The notes under the pieces are model-generated. The model worked only from the letters and a program-made list of their open reading frames with translations, did no database searches and was not told the DNA's origin. Below are positions 1 through 10,805 of a stretch of 64,000 nucleotides of DNA, one piece after another (positions within the stretch are counted from its first letter, which is position 1; every line of letters begins with the position of its first letter). The DNA is from an uncultured Pseudomonadales bacterium (GTDB taxonomy: Bacteria > Pseudomonadota > Gammaproteobacteria > Pseudomonadales > Pseudohongiellaceae), in assembly GCA_943842505.1 (NCBI GenBank), contig CALTDI010000005.1, forward strand, positions 124,001 to 188,000. The letters are read 5' to 3'. Made by a program: the position numbers and the translations under genes.

Positions 1-11
1 AGCTCTGAGCC

Positions 12-1032
12 TTGAGTTTTTCTAAGCGCATAGCCATCGATGCTATGGGCGGAGAAGGGGGGGTTAAGGTTACCCTTCCTGCCGCTTTGCATGCCCTCGA
101 ATTAAATTCCGATCTCTCTATCTGTCTGGTTGGCGATAAAAGCCAGATGCAACCCTATCTTAAGTCTACTTCGTCCGCTCTTCTTGACCGAATTCAGGTG
201 GTTCACACCCTGGATGTAGTTCGTGATGAGGACAATCCCTCTCATGTGCTGCGTAACGGCAAATCATCCTCTATGTACATGGCTGTCGAGTTACTGCAGT
301 CAGAGCGCGTAGGGGCGATGGTGAGTGCCGGGAATACCGGCGCACTGTTGATGATTGGTAGACATCTGCTAAAGACCATTAGTGGTATCCAAAGACCAGC
401 AATTGTCGCCAGCATCCCTGGGGCCACTCGTCAGTGTTTTCTATTAGACGTGGGCGCCAATCTAGAGTGCAACGCCCAGCAATTGTTTGAATTCGCCGTT
501 ATGGGCTCTGTGCTGGCCGAATCGCTACAGGGAGAGGTCGCCAGCGTTGGCTTATTAAATATCGGCTCTGAGCAGTTCAAGGGCACTGACGACGTCCGCG
601 AGGCCGGATTGTCTGATGGATAGATGCCCCGCGTTTGACTATGTCGGCTTCATTGAGGCGAATGAACTATTTGAGGGGAAGGCAGACGTCGTAGTATGCG
701 ATGGCTTTGTAGGTAATGTAACGATTAAGACTAGCGCCGGGGTAGCCAATGTTGTGAAAAGGCTACTTTCTTCTCAGGTATTCCTTGATGCGGCCAGTGC
801 CTCCGAAGATGGAAGCGCCGCAAAGCTGATGCGTATCCTCAGCGATCAGATCAATCCGCACCGGTTCAACGGAGCCAGCCTGCTAGGCCTGAAGGGCAGC
901 ATAATAAAGAGTCATGGCAATGCGACGATAGAAGGATTTGCCTACGCGATTCAGCAGGCCGTCAGAGAGGCCGAGAACGCGGTACCTGAATTGATAAGGG
1001 AAAAAGTAGCTGCCATTATTGCAGCCAGTTAA
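12..1032 (+). CDS. plsX: PlsX, phosphate acyltransferase (frame broken by a 1-nt indel)
   Basis: PlsX makes acyl-phosphate from acyl-ACP and phosphate, the first step of the PlsX/PlsY route to phosphatidic acid. The N-terminal part (12-623, TTG start) carries the family opening IAIDAMGGEGG; the C-terminal part (about 616-1032) carries the conserved FIEANELFEGKADVVVCDGF stretch. The two parts lie in different frames, and together give the usual length of about 340 residues. Removing one base near 611-616 restores a continuous protein through EAG-L-MDRCPAFDYVGF. The gene heads a standard plsX-fabD-fabG-acpP-fabF order. It is needed for membrane lipid synthesis in most bacteria that have it, and four neighbours are broken the same way, so I infer sequence error rather than a pseudogene. 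Confidence 0.9.
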
Positions 1033-1095
1033 GGGCGCTCAGACGGCGCTGGTGGGCAATCATACTAATAAGAACCAAGTAAGGATCGAATCAAA

Positions 1096-2035
1096 ATGAA
1101 GAATCTTGGCTTTGTCTTCCCTGGACAGGGATCTCAGAAGGTAGGGATGTTAGCCGACCTGGCGTCTAGTTTTGCCCTGGTCGAAGAGACTTTTAGCGAG
1201 GCATCGGCGGCGCTAGGAGAGGACCTTTGGCAAATAGTGCAGCTTGACGCGCAGCAGAAGCTAAATCAGACAGATATCACTCAGCCCGCGCTGCTTGCCG
1301 CATCCGTTGCCATCTGGCGGGTTTGGCAGAGCCTGGATGGGCCGCAGGCGGCGATTCTGGCCGGGCACAGCCTGGGCGAGTACTCCGCTCTGGTCTGCTC
1401 TGGTGTTTTGCCTTTTGCTGATGCCGTCCAGCTAGTGCATCAACGGGGACGCTTCATGCAGTCTGCCGTGAGCACCGGCTCTGGAAAGATGGCGGCAATC
1501 GTTGGTCTGGACGATGAGAAAATAGCGCTGCTATGCGAGCAGGCCAGTGACGGACAGCTTGTATCTCCAGCTAATTTCAACTCACCGGGGCAAACGGTTA
1601 TCGCCGGTGATGCAGATGCCGTCGGACAGAGCCATGGCCCTTTGCAAGGAGGCTGGTGCGAAGCGAGCTCTGCCATTGAACGTTAGTGTTCCTTCGCACT
1701 GTGCGTTGATGAGACCTGCGGCAGAAAAGCTACAGGCAGAATTAGATAAAGTTGAATTTGGGAAAGCGCAAATTCCCGTGCTGCAAAATGTCGATGCACA
1801 AACTAGCGCCGACCCTAAAGTGATAAAGAAAAACCTAATAAAACAGCTGTATGCCCCTGTCCTGTGGGTAGATTCTATAAAAGCTATGCGTGAGTCTGGC
1901 ATTGAGAAAATCATAGAATGTGGGCCAGGCAAAGTCCTGAGCGGTCTTATCAGGCGAATCGAACCGGACATTGCTTGCTCCGCTGTCGATGAGAGTGCGA
2001 GCCTGAGAGGCGCAATTGAAGCAGCTTCCGCCTAG
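1096..2035 (+). CDS. fabD: FabD, malonyl-CoA:ACP transacylase (frame broken by a 1-nt indel)
   Basis: FabD loads malonyl groups onto ACP for fatty-acid elongation. The first frame (1096 to about 1625) has FVFPGQGSQ at the N-terminus and the nucleophile motif GHSLGEYSAL. The second frame (to 2035) has the late family motif VSVPSHCALM with the catalytic His. The frame changes at about 1621-1626; dropping one base of GTCGGAC joins GDADAV to DRAMALCKEAGAKRALPL exactly as in homologues. The joined protein is about 312 residues, the normal length. FabD is essential, so a real knockout is unlikely. Confidence 0.92.
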
Positions 2036-2090
2036 TACGCAGCAACATAGTGTAAGCGAAGTGAATAATTTTAGTGAGAAGGGAAGAAAC

Positions 2091-2835
2091 ATGAATGATT
2101 CTATGACAGTCGCTCTGGTAACTGGCGCGAGTCGGGGCATAGGCCAGGCCATAGCTCTGAACTCTCGGCAACCGCGGTTTTACCGTAGTCGGTACCGCGA
2201 CCTCTGAGTCCGGTGCGGCGAACATAAGCGCCTACCTCGCTGAGCACTCGATCAGGGGTGAGGGGATGTGTCTCGACGTGTCCTCGGATGAGTCTGTCGC
2301 GGCCCTTATGGAGAATATTGCTGTGAAATACGCTCTACCCACGGTGTTGGTAAATAATGCCGGCATCACTAAAGATAATCTGCTGATGCGGATGAAGGTG
2401 GATGAGTGGTCAGATGTTATCGATACTAACCTCAGTTCCATGTATCGGCTGTGTAAGGCCTGTGTCAAAGGCATGACCAAGGCCCGCTGGGGGCGAATCA
2501 TTAATATAAGCTCTGTAGTTGGCTCCAGTGGCAACGCCGGGCAGACGAATTACGCGGCCTCGAAGGCGGGTATTGAGGGCTTTAGTCGTGCTCTCGCTAA
2601 GGAAATCGGATCCAGAGGCATAACGGTGAACGCTGTCGCGCCAGGCTTTATCGAAACCGATATGACCAAAGATCTACCGCAGAAGCAAGCTGAAGCCCTG
2701 TTGTCTTCGATTCCTCTTGGTCGACTTGGGCAGCCAGAGGAAATCGCCGCAATGGTGGGATTTCTGGCCTCCGATAGTGGGGCCTATATCACTGGTGAAA
2801 CCCTGCATGTGAACGGCGGCATGTATATGGCGTAG
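2091..2835 (+). CDS. fabG: FabG, 3-oxoacyl-ACP reductase (frame broken by a 1-nt indel)
   Basis: FabG is the NADPH-dependent short-chain dehydrogenase that reduces 3-oxoacyl-ACP. The ATG at 2091 follows GGGAAG. The first 24 codons carry the nucleotide-binding motif VTGASRGIGQAIA. The frame shifts at about 2157-2164, after which LGNRGFTVVGTATSESGAA reads on into the main part. That part has the NNAG motif, the catalytic Ser, the YAASK motif and the C-terminal GETLHVNGGMYMA. The total is about 247 residues, as expected. An in-frame stop at 2205-2207 ends the first fragment. The gene is essential in most bacteria, so I infer sequence error. Confidence 0.92.
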
Positions 2836-3039
2836 TTCTAAGTTATTGAGTATTTATAAGGGTTTATGGAGCGAGGCTTATTTTTGAATTTAGACATTAC
2901 ATCGGATTGAAATAGAGGTAAACTTGCGTCCTGAATTATTCGCTGGGTATCTGCGAGGTCTGCGAAGAGCACCAAAATGGTGAAAATAATGGTGGTTAGA
3001 ATGTGCATTATCCACCTAAACAATCGAAAGAAGGGCTGT

Positions 3040-3069
3040 TTGACAGGCCACTGGCAACACCGCTAGAAA
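3040..3069 (+). promoter_or_regulatory. Candidate sigma-70 promoter for acpP
   Basis: TTGACA at 3040-3045 and TAGAAA at 3064-3069 are separated by 18 bp. They lie 27 bp before the acpP ATG, and AGGAG at 3079-3083 serves as ribosome-binding site. A dedicated promoter suits acpP, usually among the most highly expressed genes. The call rests on sequence match only. Confidence 0.4.
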
Positions 3070-3095
3070 TACAGTATTAGGAGCTAATAATAGAT

Positions 3096-3329
3096 ATGAG
3101 TAGCATTGAAGAGCGCGTTAAGAAAATTGTCTGCGAACAGCTAGGCGTAAAGGAAGACGAAGTAAAACCTTCTGCTTCATTTGTGGAAGATTTAGGCGCT
3201 GATTCTCTAGATACCGTAGAATTGGTAATGGCATTAGAAGAGGAATTCGAGACTGAAATTCCTGATGAAGAGGCTGAAAAGATTACTACTGTTCAATTGG
3301 CCTGTGACTACATCAACTCACACCTGTAA
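3096..3329 (+). CDS. acpP: Acyl carrier protein
   Basis: The 77-residue acidic protein carries growing acyl chains on 4'-phosphopantetheine. Ser37 in the motif [10 protein letters not shown] is the attachment site. Helix II and the acidic [14 protein letters not shown] segment are typical of the surface that contacts FabD, FabG and FabF. It lies between fabG and fabF as in most proteobacteria, separated from fabG by about 260 bp that holds its own likely promoter and followed by a hairpin terminator. Length and sequence are fully canonical. Confidence 0.98.
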   Translation: MSSIEERVKKIVCEQLGVKEDEVKPSASFVEDLGADSLDTVELVMALEEEFETEIPDEEAEKITTVQLACDYINSHL

Positions 3330-3352
3330 CACTGAACAACAGCACGAAACAG

Positions 3353-3387
3353 AGCTACTCTAGTTTATTCTCGAGTAGCTTTTGTTT
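3353..3387 (+). terminator. Rho-independent terminator after acpP
   Basis: AGCTACTC (3353-3360) and GAGTAGCT (3373-3380) form a perfect 8-bp stem with a 12-nt loop, followed by TTTGTTT. It lies between acpP and fabF. It probably ends or attenuates the acpP message and gives fabF a lower level. Confidence 0.75.
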
Positions 3388-3424
3388 ATCTGGCGTTTGT
3401 TGTTTTTAGTCAGGAGATCACGCA

Positions 3425-4666
3425 TTGAGTAGCAGAAGAGTAGTGGTGACTGGGCTTGGTCTCATCACTCCAGTCGGGAATGAAGTCGAATCCGCATGGA
3501 ACGCCATCAAAAATGGTCAGTCTGGTATCAATGAGATTGAGAATTTTGATACCTCCGACTTCAGTACTCAATTTGGCGGCACGGTCAAAAATTTTGACTG
3601 TACGGACTATATGTCTGCGAAAGAAGCCAGGCGCATGGATATATTCATGCACTACGGTATCGCGGCAGGGGTTCAGGCAATTGAGGATGCCGGAATTGAT
3701 GAAACCAATCTTGACCCGAAACGTGGCGGCGTCGCTGTAGGTTCAGGAATCGGCGGAATCGGAAGTATCGAAGAAACCACCCTCATCATTCAAGAATCAG
3801 GTCCCCGAAAAGTTTCCCCCTTCTTTGTCCCAGGCTCAATCGTCAATATGGTTGCCGGCACACTGTCGATTCGATTTGGATTGCAGGGGCCGAATATTGC
3901 CGTGGTTACTGCCTGTACTACAGGCACTCATAACATCGGCCTTGCGGCGAATATGATCGCAAACAATCAGGCCGACGTCATGGTGGCGGGTGGCGCCGAG
4001 ATGGCGACCACTCCGGTAGGGCTAGGCGGCTTCTGTGCTGCGCGAGCACTCTCACAGAGAAACGATGACCCACAGCGTGCCAGTCGACCTTGGGATAGAG
4101 ACCGCGATGGATTCGTGCTCAGTGACGGCGCCGGCATTATGGTTCTAGAAGAATACGAGCATGCCAAGAATCGCGGCGCAAAGATCTATGCCGAACTAGT
4201 CGGTTTTGGTATGAGCGGTGATGCTTATCATATGACTTCGCCTTCTGAAGGCGGAGCGGGTGCAGCGCAGTGCATGGACAATGCCTTGCTTAGTGCCGGT
4301 CTCAATGCGGCAGACATCGATTATGTAAATGCACATGGCACTTCAACCATGGCTGGTGATATAGCCGAAACCCAGGCAATCAAAACTGTCTTTGGTGAGC
4401 ATGCTAAGAAACTCGCCGTTAGTTCTACCAAGTCGATGATCGGGCACCTGTTAGGCGCATCTGGTTCGGTCGAAGCAATCGTCTCTGTTCTGACATTACG
4501 CGACCAGGTGATTAGTCCAACTATTAATCTGGAAAATCCAGACGAGGGATGCGATCTAGATTACGTCCCGAATGAAAGCCGCGAACAGGAAGTCAATGCA
4601 GTGCTTTCAAATTCATTTGGATTCGGTGGCACCAACGGCAGCCTGATTTTCTCTCGGCTAAAATAG
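3425..4666 (+). CDS. fabF: FabF, beta-ketoacyl-ACP synthase II
   Basis: FabF condenses malonyl-ACP with acyl-ACP. The 413-residue protein starts at TTG 3425 after a good AGGAG site. The active-site Cys164 lies in [13 protein letters not shown], and the two His are in [11 protein letters not shown] (about 304) and [12 protein letters not shown] (about 341). C-terminal [14 protein letters not shown] is the family ending. The nucleophile elbow reads ACTTG rather than the commoner ACATG, a mild substitution. pabC follows 12 bp downstream. Confidence 0.97.
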   Translation: MSSRRVVVTGLGLITPVGNEVESAWNAIKNGQSGINEIENFDTSDFSTQFGGTVKNFDCTDYMSAKEARRMDIFMHYGIAAGVQAIEDAGIDETNLDPKRGGVAVGSGIGGIGSIEETTLIIQESGPRKVSPFFVPGSIVNMVAGTLSIRFGLQGPNIAVVTACTTGTHNIGLAANMIANNQADVMVAGGAEMATTPVGLGGFCAARALSQRNDDPQRASRPWDRDRDGFVLSDGAGIMVLEEYEHAKNRGAKIYAELVGFGMSGDAYHMTSPSEGGAGAAQCMDNALLSAGLNAADIDYVNAHGTSTMAGDIAETQAIKTVFGEHAKKLAVSSTKSMIGHLLGASGSVEAIVSVLTLRDQVISPTINLENPDEGCDLDYVPNESREQEVNAVLSNSFGFGGTNGSLIFSRLK

Positions 4667-4678
4667 CCTACTTCATTA

Positions 4679-5533
4679 ATGTCTGGCGTACCCTTGCAAA
4701 GTTTAGTAAACGGACAGCAAGCGGATCACATATCAATTCACGACCGTGGCTTCCAATACGGAGACGGTTGTTTCGAAACCATTCGAGTTCTAGCTAATAA
4801 GCCCATACTCTGGCAGCAGCACCTGAGTCGTCTTAAGCGCGCTTGTAGACTTCTCTATCTGGAAGTGGATTTCGATTTGCTTGATAAGGACCTGTCACAG
4901 TTATTAGAGACTAATCAGTCCTCGGACGTTATTCTGAAAATCATTATTACGCGGGGAGAGGGTGGTCGCGGTTATGCTCCAGGTTCTAGTTCCAGCTGTA
5001 CCCGTGTCCTGCAGTTAAGTAATTATCAAGCGCCGACTATACGCAAAGCAGCGAAGATCATGCTTTGTAGGCATGGGCTTTCTGCGAATACAATGCTGGC
5101 AGGTATTAAGCATTTGAATCGCTTGGATCAGGTTCTGGCAAGCAGAGAAATACCGGATAGTTTTGATGAAGGGCTCTGTTTGGATCAGCAGGGGTATATA
5201 GTAGAAGGCTGCAAGAGCAATCTAATGCTTTGCATAGATGATGAGCTTATAACGCCCGATCTGAGCAGCTGCGGAGTTGAGGGAGTTATGCTTGAGCAGC
5301 TGATTGAATCCTATGCTGGGAGAGGCTACCCCGTTGCAAGAAAGAAGATTAACCTGAAGCAACTGCAAATGGCGGATGAGCTATTCCTCTGTAATAGCGT
5401 CTTCGGAGTCTGGTCAGTCGCTGAAATCTACAACGCGGACTTTGAGCTATATTGGAAATCCAATAGAGATGAAGGTCAATACACGTCGGCTGCAATAGAC
5501 TGGGCGAACGAGATATTCCGAGTCGGCAATTGA
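4679..5533 (+). CDS. pabC: Aminodeoxychorismate lyase
   Basis: PabC is a PLP-dependent fold-IV enzyme that cleaves 4-amino-4-deoxychorismate to p-aminobenzoate and pyruvate for folate synthesis. The 284-residue protein shows the DRGFQYGDGCFETIRV opening and AGIKHLNRLDQVLA, whose Lys is the presumed Schiff-base residue. It also has the EGCKSNLML and GVEGVML segments of the branched-chain aminotransferase fold. It sits between fabF and mltG as in Escherichia and Pseudomonas, with mltG starting 1 bp after its stop. pabB, the partner subunit, lies at 45.0 kb. Confidence 0.93.
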   Translation: MSGVPLQSLVNGQQADHISIHDRGFQYGDGCFETIRVLANKPILWQQHLSRLKRACRLLYLEVDFDLLDKDLSQLLETNQSSDVILKIIITRGEGGRGYAPGSSSSCTRVLQLSNYQAPTIRKAAKIMLCRHGLSANTMLAGIKHLNRLDQVLASREIPDSFDEGLCLDQQGYIVEGCKSNLMLCIDDELITPDLSSCGVEGVMLEQLIESYAGRGYPVARKKINLKQLQMADELFLCNSVFGVWSVAEIYNADFELYWKSNRDEGQYTSAAIDWANEIFRVGN

Positions 5534-5534
5534 A

Positions 5535-6556
5535 ATGAACACACGTAATATTCTTATAGTAGGGGCCACGATCCTGGCGATTTTTACCAGTATTGCGACC
5601 ATTAGCTATAGCGCCCTGTTTGCGGAAATAGATCTGGCTGCTAATAGTGCCGCGCCACAGGCTCCGGTAAAGATAGAGATTGTTGCCGGCAGTTCGCTCT
5701 CCCGTGTGGCTGCCGAACTCGGGGAGGCTGGCTTCTTGCGCAGCCCGATAATTTTCAAACTTATGGCTAGAGTACGGGCGTAGAGAATAGTATTCGAACC
5801 GGTGAATACGAGCTCCAGCCAGGGATTACCCCGGTTCAGTTGCTAGATAAGATCGTTAACGGTGAGTCGGTGCAGTACCGAATAACCTTGGTCGAAGGTT
5901 GGACTTTTGAGCAAGCTCTGCAGGCTATCTGGAGCGCGGACAATATAGTACCGAGTCTTGACGGGCTGAGCATGGCCGAGGTGTCGGCGAGCATGAACCT
6001 CGGTCGCGAGAACCCGGAAGGACTGCTCTACCCGGATACCTATTTCTATACCAAAGGCACTTCAGATATAGAATTACTGCTAAGAGCAAGCGAGAAATTG
6101 AACACAGTCTTGAGTGATGCCTGGGCAGCACGCCTGGGCGCATTGCCTTATGCCGATCAATATGAAGCTCTTACCATGGCGTCGATAATAGAGAAGGAGT
6201 CTGCCAGCAATAGCGAGCGCGGCCTGATCGCGGCAGTCTTCGTAAGTCGTATGGAATTGGGTATGCGCTTGCAGTCCGATCCTACCGTGATCTATGGAAT
6301 GGGTGATCGATACGCCGGAAATATTCGCCGTGAAGATTTATCCGAGCAGACTCCCTATAATACTTACCGTATCGGTGGACTGCCGCCGACCCCGATTGCC
6401 CTGAGCGGAGAGGAATCGATAGTGGCCGCATTGAATCCGGAACAGACTGACTATTTATATTTCGTTGCAAAGGGGGATGGCAGTCATCATTTTTCTCGCA
6501 CACTTGATGAGCATAATGCTGCGGTACGCGAGTATCAATTGCAGATTGCTAATTAA
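5535..6556 (+). CDS. mltG: MltG, endolytic murein transglycosylase (frame broken by a 1-nt indel)
   Basis: MltG is an inner-membrane YceG-family enzyme that cuts nascent glycan strands. It has one N-terminal membrane helix (about residues 5-30) and a LysM-like segment. The catalytic region IIEKESASNSERGLIAAVFV holds the active Glu, followed by the RLQSDPTVIYG motif. The frame changes at 5776-5778: the sequence reads CGGGC where CGGGGC would continue ARVRGVENSIRTGEYELQPG in the right frame. That is one lost G in a G-run, a classic sequencing error. With it corrected the protein is about 340 residues, the usual size. Confidence 0.9.
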
Positions 6557-6569
6557 ATGAGCGCATTGA

Positions 6570-8315
<1,746 letters not shown>

Positions 8316-8419
8316 ATTTCATTTAGACAGCCCTGCGGCTGTAGCTAAATACATCACCGCAACGGACTGCAGTCATCATCATAAACCCAGATAGTAACCC
8401 TCAAACCCGAATACTCTCA

Positions 8420-8839
8420 GTGCGCATCGATAGCCTTAGTGTATTGCAGATGTCGTATATGCCATTCTTAAACAATGGTGGGCTTTTCATCTCTGTTGCA
8501 CAGCCTCATATTGGAGCTGCTGGAAGAAGAGGTATGGGGAACAGAGAAAGCACAGTAAGTGTTGAAGGCGCAGAAGACAGAACCAGTAAATTGCTAGAGA
8601 CTTATCAATTCAACCACGTCGTTTGTCTGGTGTTGCAGTTGCCGGACGCATCAGAAAAATTTTGTACCCTCGCAACAGTGGCCTGGGTAACGCCAGTGAG
8701 CTTGCGTGAGGGAAAAAGTAGGGGCATAGGCTTGCAGTTTCACAAGGCTGATCGAGGGCTTCGCCGCGCGATAGAATCGAGGCTCAACACGCAACTCGCA
8801 GCAGGTGCAGGTATCTCGCTACGCTCTCAGACTTTGTAG
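8420..8839 (+). CDS. pilZ: PilZ-domain protein, type IV pilus assembly
   Basis: Small PilZ-family protein (139 residues, GTG start) in the conserved position after holB, where the founding pilZ gene lies in Pseudomonas. It keeps YMPFLNNGGLFI near residue 15 and the VAWVTPVSLREGKSRGIGLQF core strand. Like type IV pilus PilZ proteins, it lacks a clear RxxxR plus DxSxxG c-di-GMP motif. A segment of roughly 35 residues (about 30-65, rich in Gly, Arg and Glu) sits between the two conserved blocks and is longer than in Pseudomonas PilZ. A role in pilus biogenesis is inferred from family and position. Confidence 0.8.
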   Translation: MRIDSLSVLQMSYMPFLNNGGLFISVAQPHIGAAGRRGMGNRESTVSVEGAEDRTSKLLETYQFNHVVCLVLQLPDASEKFCTLATVAWVTPVSLREGKSRGIGLQFHKADRGLRRAIESRLNTQLAAGAGISLRSQTL

Positions 8840-8874
8840 CAGACAAGCTTGGTTATTTCGGGCTAGCTAGACGC

Positions 8875-10017
8875 TTATATCGAAACACCCTCAACGATGC
8901 GCTTTGCTATAGCTAGGCTGGCAGTAAGCCCAGGGGATTCGATGCCGAACAACTGCGTCAAGCCATGAAGACCATGGACGCTTTGGTCTTGTATTATAAA
9001 GTCTGCCGGTGGTTCTCCGGGCCCTGCCAGTTTAGGTCGAATTCCTGCGTAGGCAGGTTTTAGGTCGCCGGCTTTAATGGCAGGAAAATACGAGGCGATA
9101 CTTTTCGCAAATACTTCTGCCTTGTCTGCTTCGATTTCAAATTTCGCTTGATCAACATATTCCGTGTCGGGACCAAACTTAAGTTGCGAGGCTAGGTCCA
9201 TCGTCGCGTGAACACCTAATCCTGTCGTATTTGTCTCCGGCATTGGGTAGATCAAGTGTTTGAACGGATTGGCTCCTCGGTAATCGAAATAGTCGCCTTT
9301 GCAATAATAGAGGGCAGGAATGGCCTGGGCTGGTATGGCATCGATTGTCTGCGCTAATGCTTGCGCCCTCAGTCCCGCAGCATTGACCAGGTAGCTGCAA
9401 TCGAAGGCATAAGCCTCGGGCTTGCGATTCTCGTCGAGCAGGCATTCAACGGTGAAGCCCTCATCCTTTGCTAGAATTTTCTGCACGCGAGAAAAGGGAG
9501 AGAATTGCACGCCAAGATTTTCAGCGAGATGAAGCAGACTCTGCATGTAGCTATGACTGTCGATAATACCCGTAGATGGCGAAAGCAAAGCGGCCTCGGC
9601 ATTTACCTCGGGCTCCAGTTTTTTCAATTGAGTTTTGTCCAGGAACTGCAGATCCATAACTCCATTGCTGGCAGCACCACTGTGGATTTTCTCTAAGGCG
9701 CTAATTTCGGACTGTTGAGCGACAATTAGTTTTCCTATCTTTTTATGCGGAATATCGAACTGAGTGCAATGTGCATAGAGAAGCTCTTTGCCAGCCACGC
9801 AGAGTTTAGCTTTGAGGCTTGCCTCGGGATAGTAGATTCCAGCATGTATGACTTCGCTATTGCGGCTACTTGTGTGTTGGCCGAAACTGGGCTCTTGTTC
9901 GAGAACAACAATGCTGACATTTCTTTTAGCAAATTTCTTGGCGAGTTCATAAGCTGTAGCTAAGCCAACGACTCCGGCACCGATTATGCAGATATCAAAA
10001 CAATCCTTGTTGTTCAT
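8875..10017 (-). CDS. lhgO: FAD-dependent oxidoreductase, L-2-hydroxyglutarate oxidase-like
   Basis: The 380-residue DAO-superfamily flavoprotein begins with the dinucleotide-binding motif IIGAGVVGLATAYEL. It continues with blocks typical of the L-2-hydroxyglutarate dehydrogenase/oxidase family: TSSRNSEVIHAGIYYPEASLK, KIGKLIVA, and SPSTGIIDSHSYM. The C-terminus has GIRPKLAGPG, the second FAD-contact block. The expected reaction is oxidation of L-2-hydroxyglutarate to 2-oxoglutarate at the membrane or in the cytoplasm. It lies 58 bp downstream of alkB on the same strand and may be co-transcribed with it. Other DAO-family 2-hydroxyacid oxidases cannot be excluded. Confidence 0.75.
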   Translation of the reverse strand: MNNKDCFDICIIGAGVVGLATAYELAKKFAKRNVSIVVLEQEPSFGQHTSSRNSEVIHAGIYYPEASLKAKLCVAGKELLYAHCTQFDIPHKKIGKLIVAQQSEISALEKIHSGAASNGVMDLQFLDKTQLKKLEPEVNAEAALLSPSTGIIDSHSYMQSLLHLAENLGVQFSPFSRVQKILAKDEGFTVECLLDENRKPEAYAFDCSYLVNAAGLRAQALAQTIDAIPAQAIPALYYCKGDYFDYRGANPFKHLIYPMPETNTTGLGVHATMDLASQLKFGPDTEYVDQAKFEIEADKAEVFAKSIASYFPAIKAGDLKPAYAGIRPKLAGPGEPPADFIIQDQSVHGLHGLTQLFGIESPGLTASLAIAKRIVEGVSI

Positions 10018-10075
10018 TACTTCTAACCTTGGCTACTTCGGTTCTGACCACTGGTGGTGATATCACGCGGTCATT

Positions 10076-10705
10076 TCAGCTGGCGATGATGTTACGGAAT
10101 GTGAGATTAATTCGTGGTTCTTGCAAATCTTTTACCTTCGGTAATTGATGCAGCCAATGCTGCTGCATTTTTTCGCTCATTACCAGTAGACTCCCGTGTC
10201 GCAGTGCTAGCCGATACTTTTTCGCTGGCGAGTTATTTTTTTGTTTCACCTCAAAAATTCTCTCAGCGCCCAGACTCACCGAGGCAATAACCGGCGCCTC
10301 GCCTAGTTCTCTTTCGTCATCAGCATGCCAGGCAACGCTATCCTGGCCGTCCCGATAGTAATTAATGAGCACCGAATTGAATAGGGCGCCACTTAGCTCA
10401 CTCACGCGGGCGTGGACAGACTTGACGGTTTCATCCCAGGGGCAGGGGCTAAGTCTCACTCCGGAATAACCGTAATGACTACCATGATCACCCATCCAGC
10501 ACTGTAGACGAGGCACCGCTCGAAGCTGGCCAGCGATCTTCAAGTATTCCTGCTGCCAGGGTATGTCCTGAATCAGCGTCGACAAGATTTGGTCAGCCTC
10601 AGAAGGACTGAATAGATGTGGAAATTCGAGTAGCTCGGCATCACCCAACGGGTGTCTTATCGGGTCTTTGCTACTGTCATTCGTTTCGAATAAATTCGCC
10701 TGCAT
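10076..10705 (-). CDS. alkB: AlkB-type 2-oxoglutarate/Fe(II) dioxygenase
   Basis: The 209-residue dioxygenase resembles the AlkB/ALKBH2-3 group that removes alkyl lesions from nucleic acid bases. Iron ligands are His127 and Asp129 (WHADDERELG) and His186 (WLHQLPK). The 2-oxoglutarate-binding pair is Arg198 and Arg204 in RINLTFR. The NYYRDGQDSVAWH segment matches the nucleotide-recognition lid region of this family. It is divergent from gor across about 100 bp. No adaptive-response (ada) gene is nearby. Confidence 0.87.
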   Translation of the reverse strand: MQANLFETNDSSKDPIRHPLGDAELLEFPHLFSPSEADQILSTLIQDIPWQQEYLKIAGQLRAVPRLQCWMGDHGSHYGYSGVRLSPCPWDETVKSVHARVSELSGALFNSVLINYYRDGQDSVAWHADDERELGEAPVIASVSLGAERIFEVKQKNNSPAKKYRLALRHGSLLVMSEKMQQHWLHQLPKVKDLQEPRINLTFRNIIAS

Positions 10706-10805
10706 TGCGGGTCTGAATACTCTCGCTGGAGCTGCTGAGGCATAATGCTGTCTGTCTTGGACATTGCCGCTATCGTTGGAACAAGGAATAAAAGGATACA
10801 GGAAC

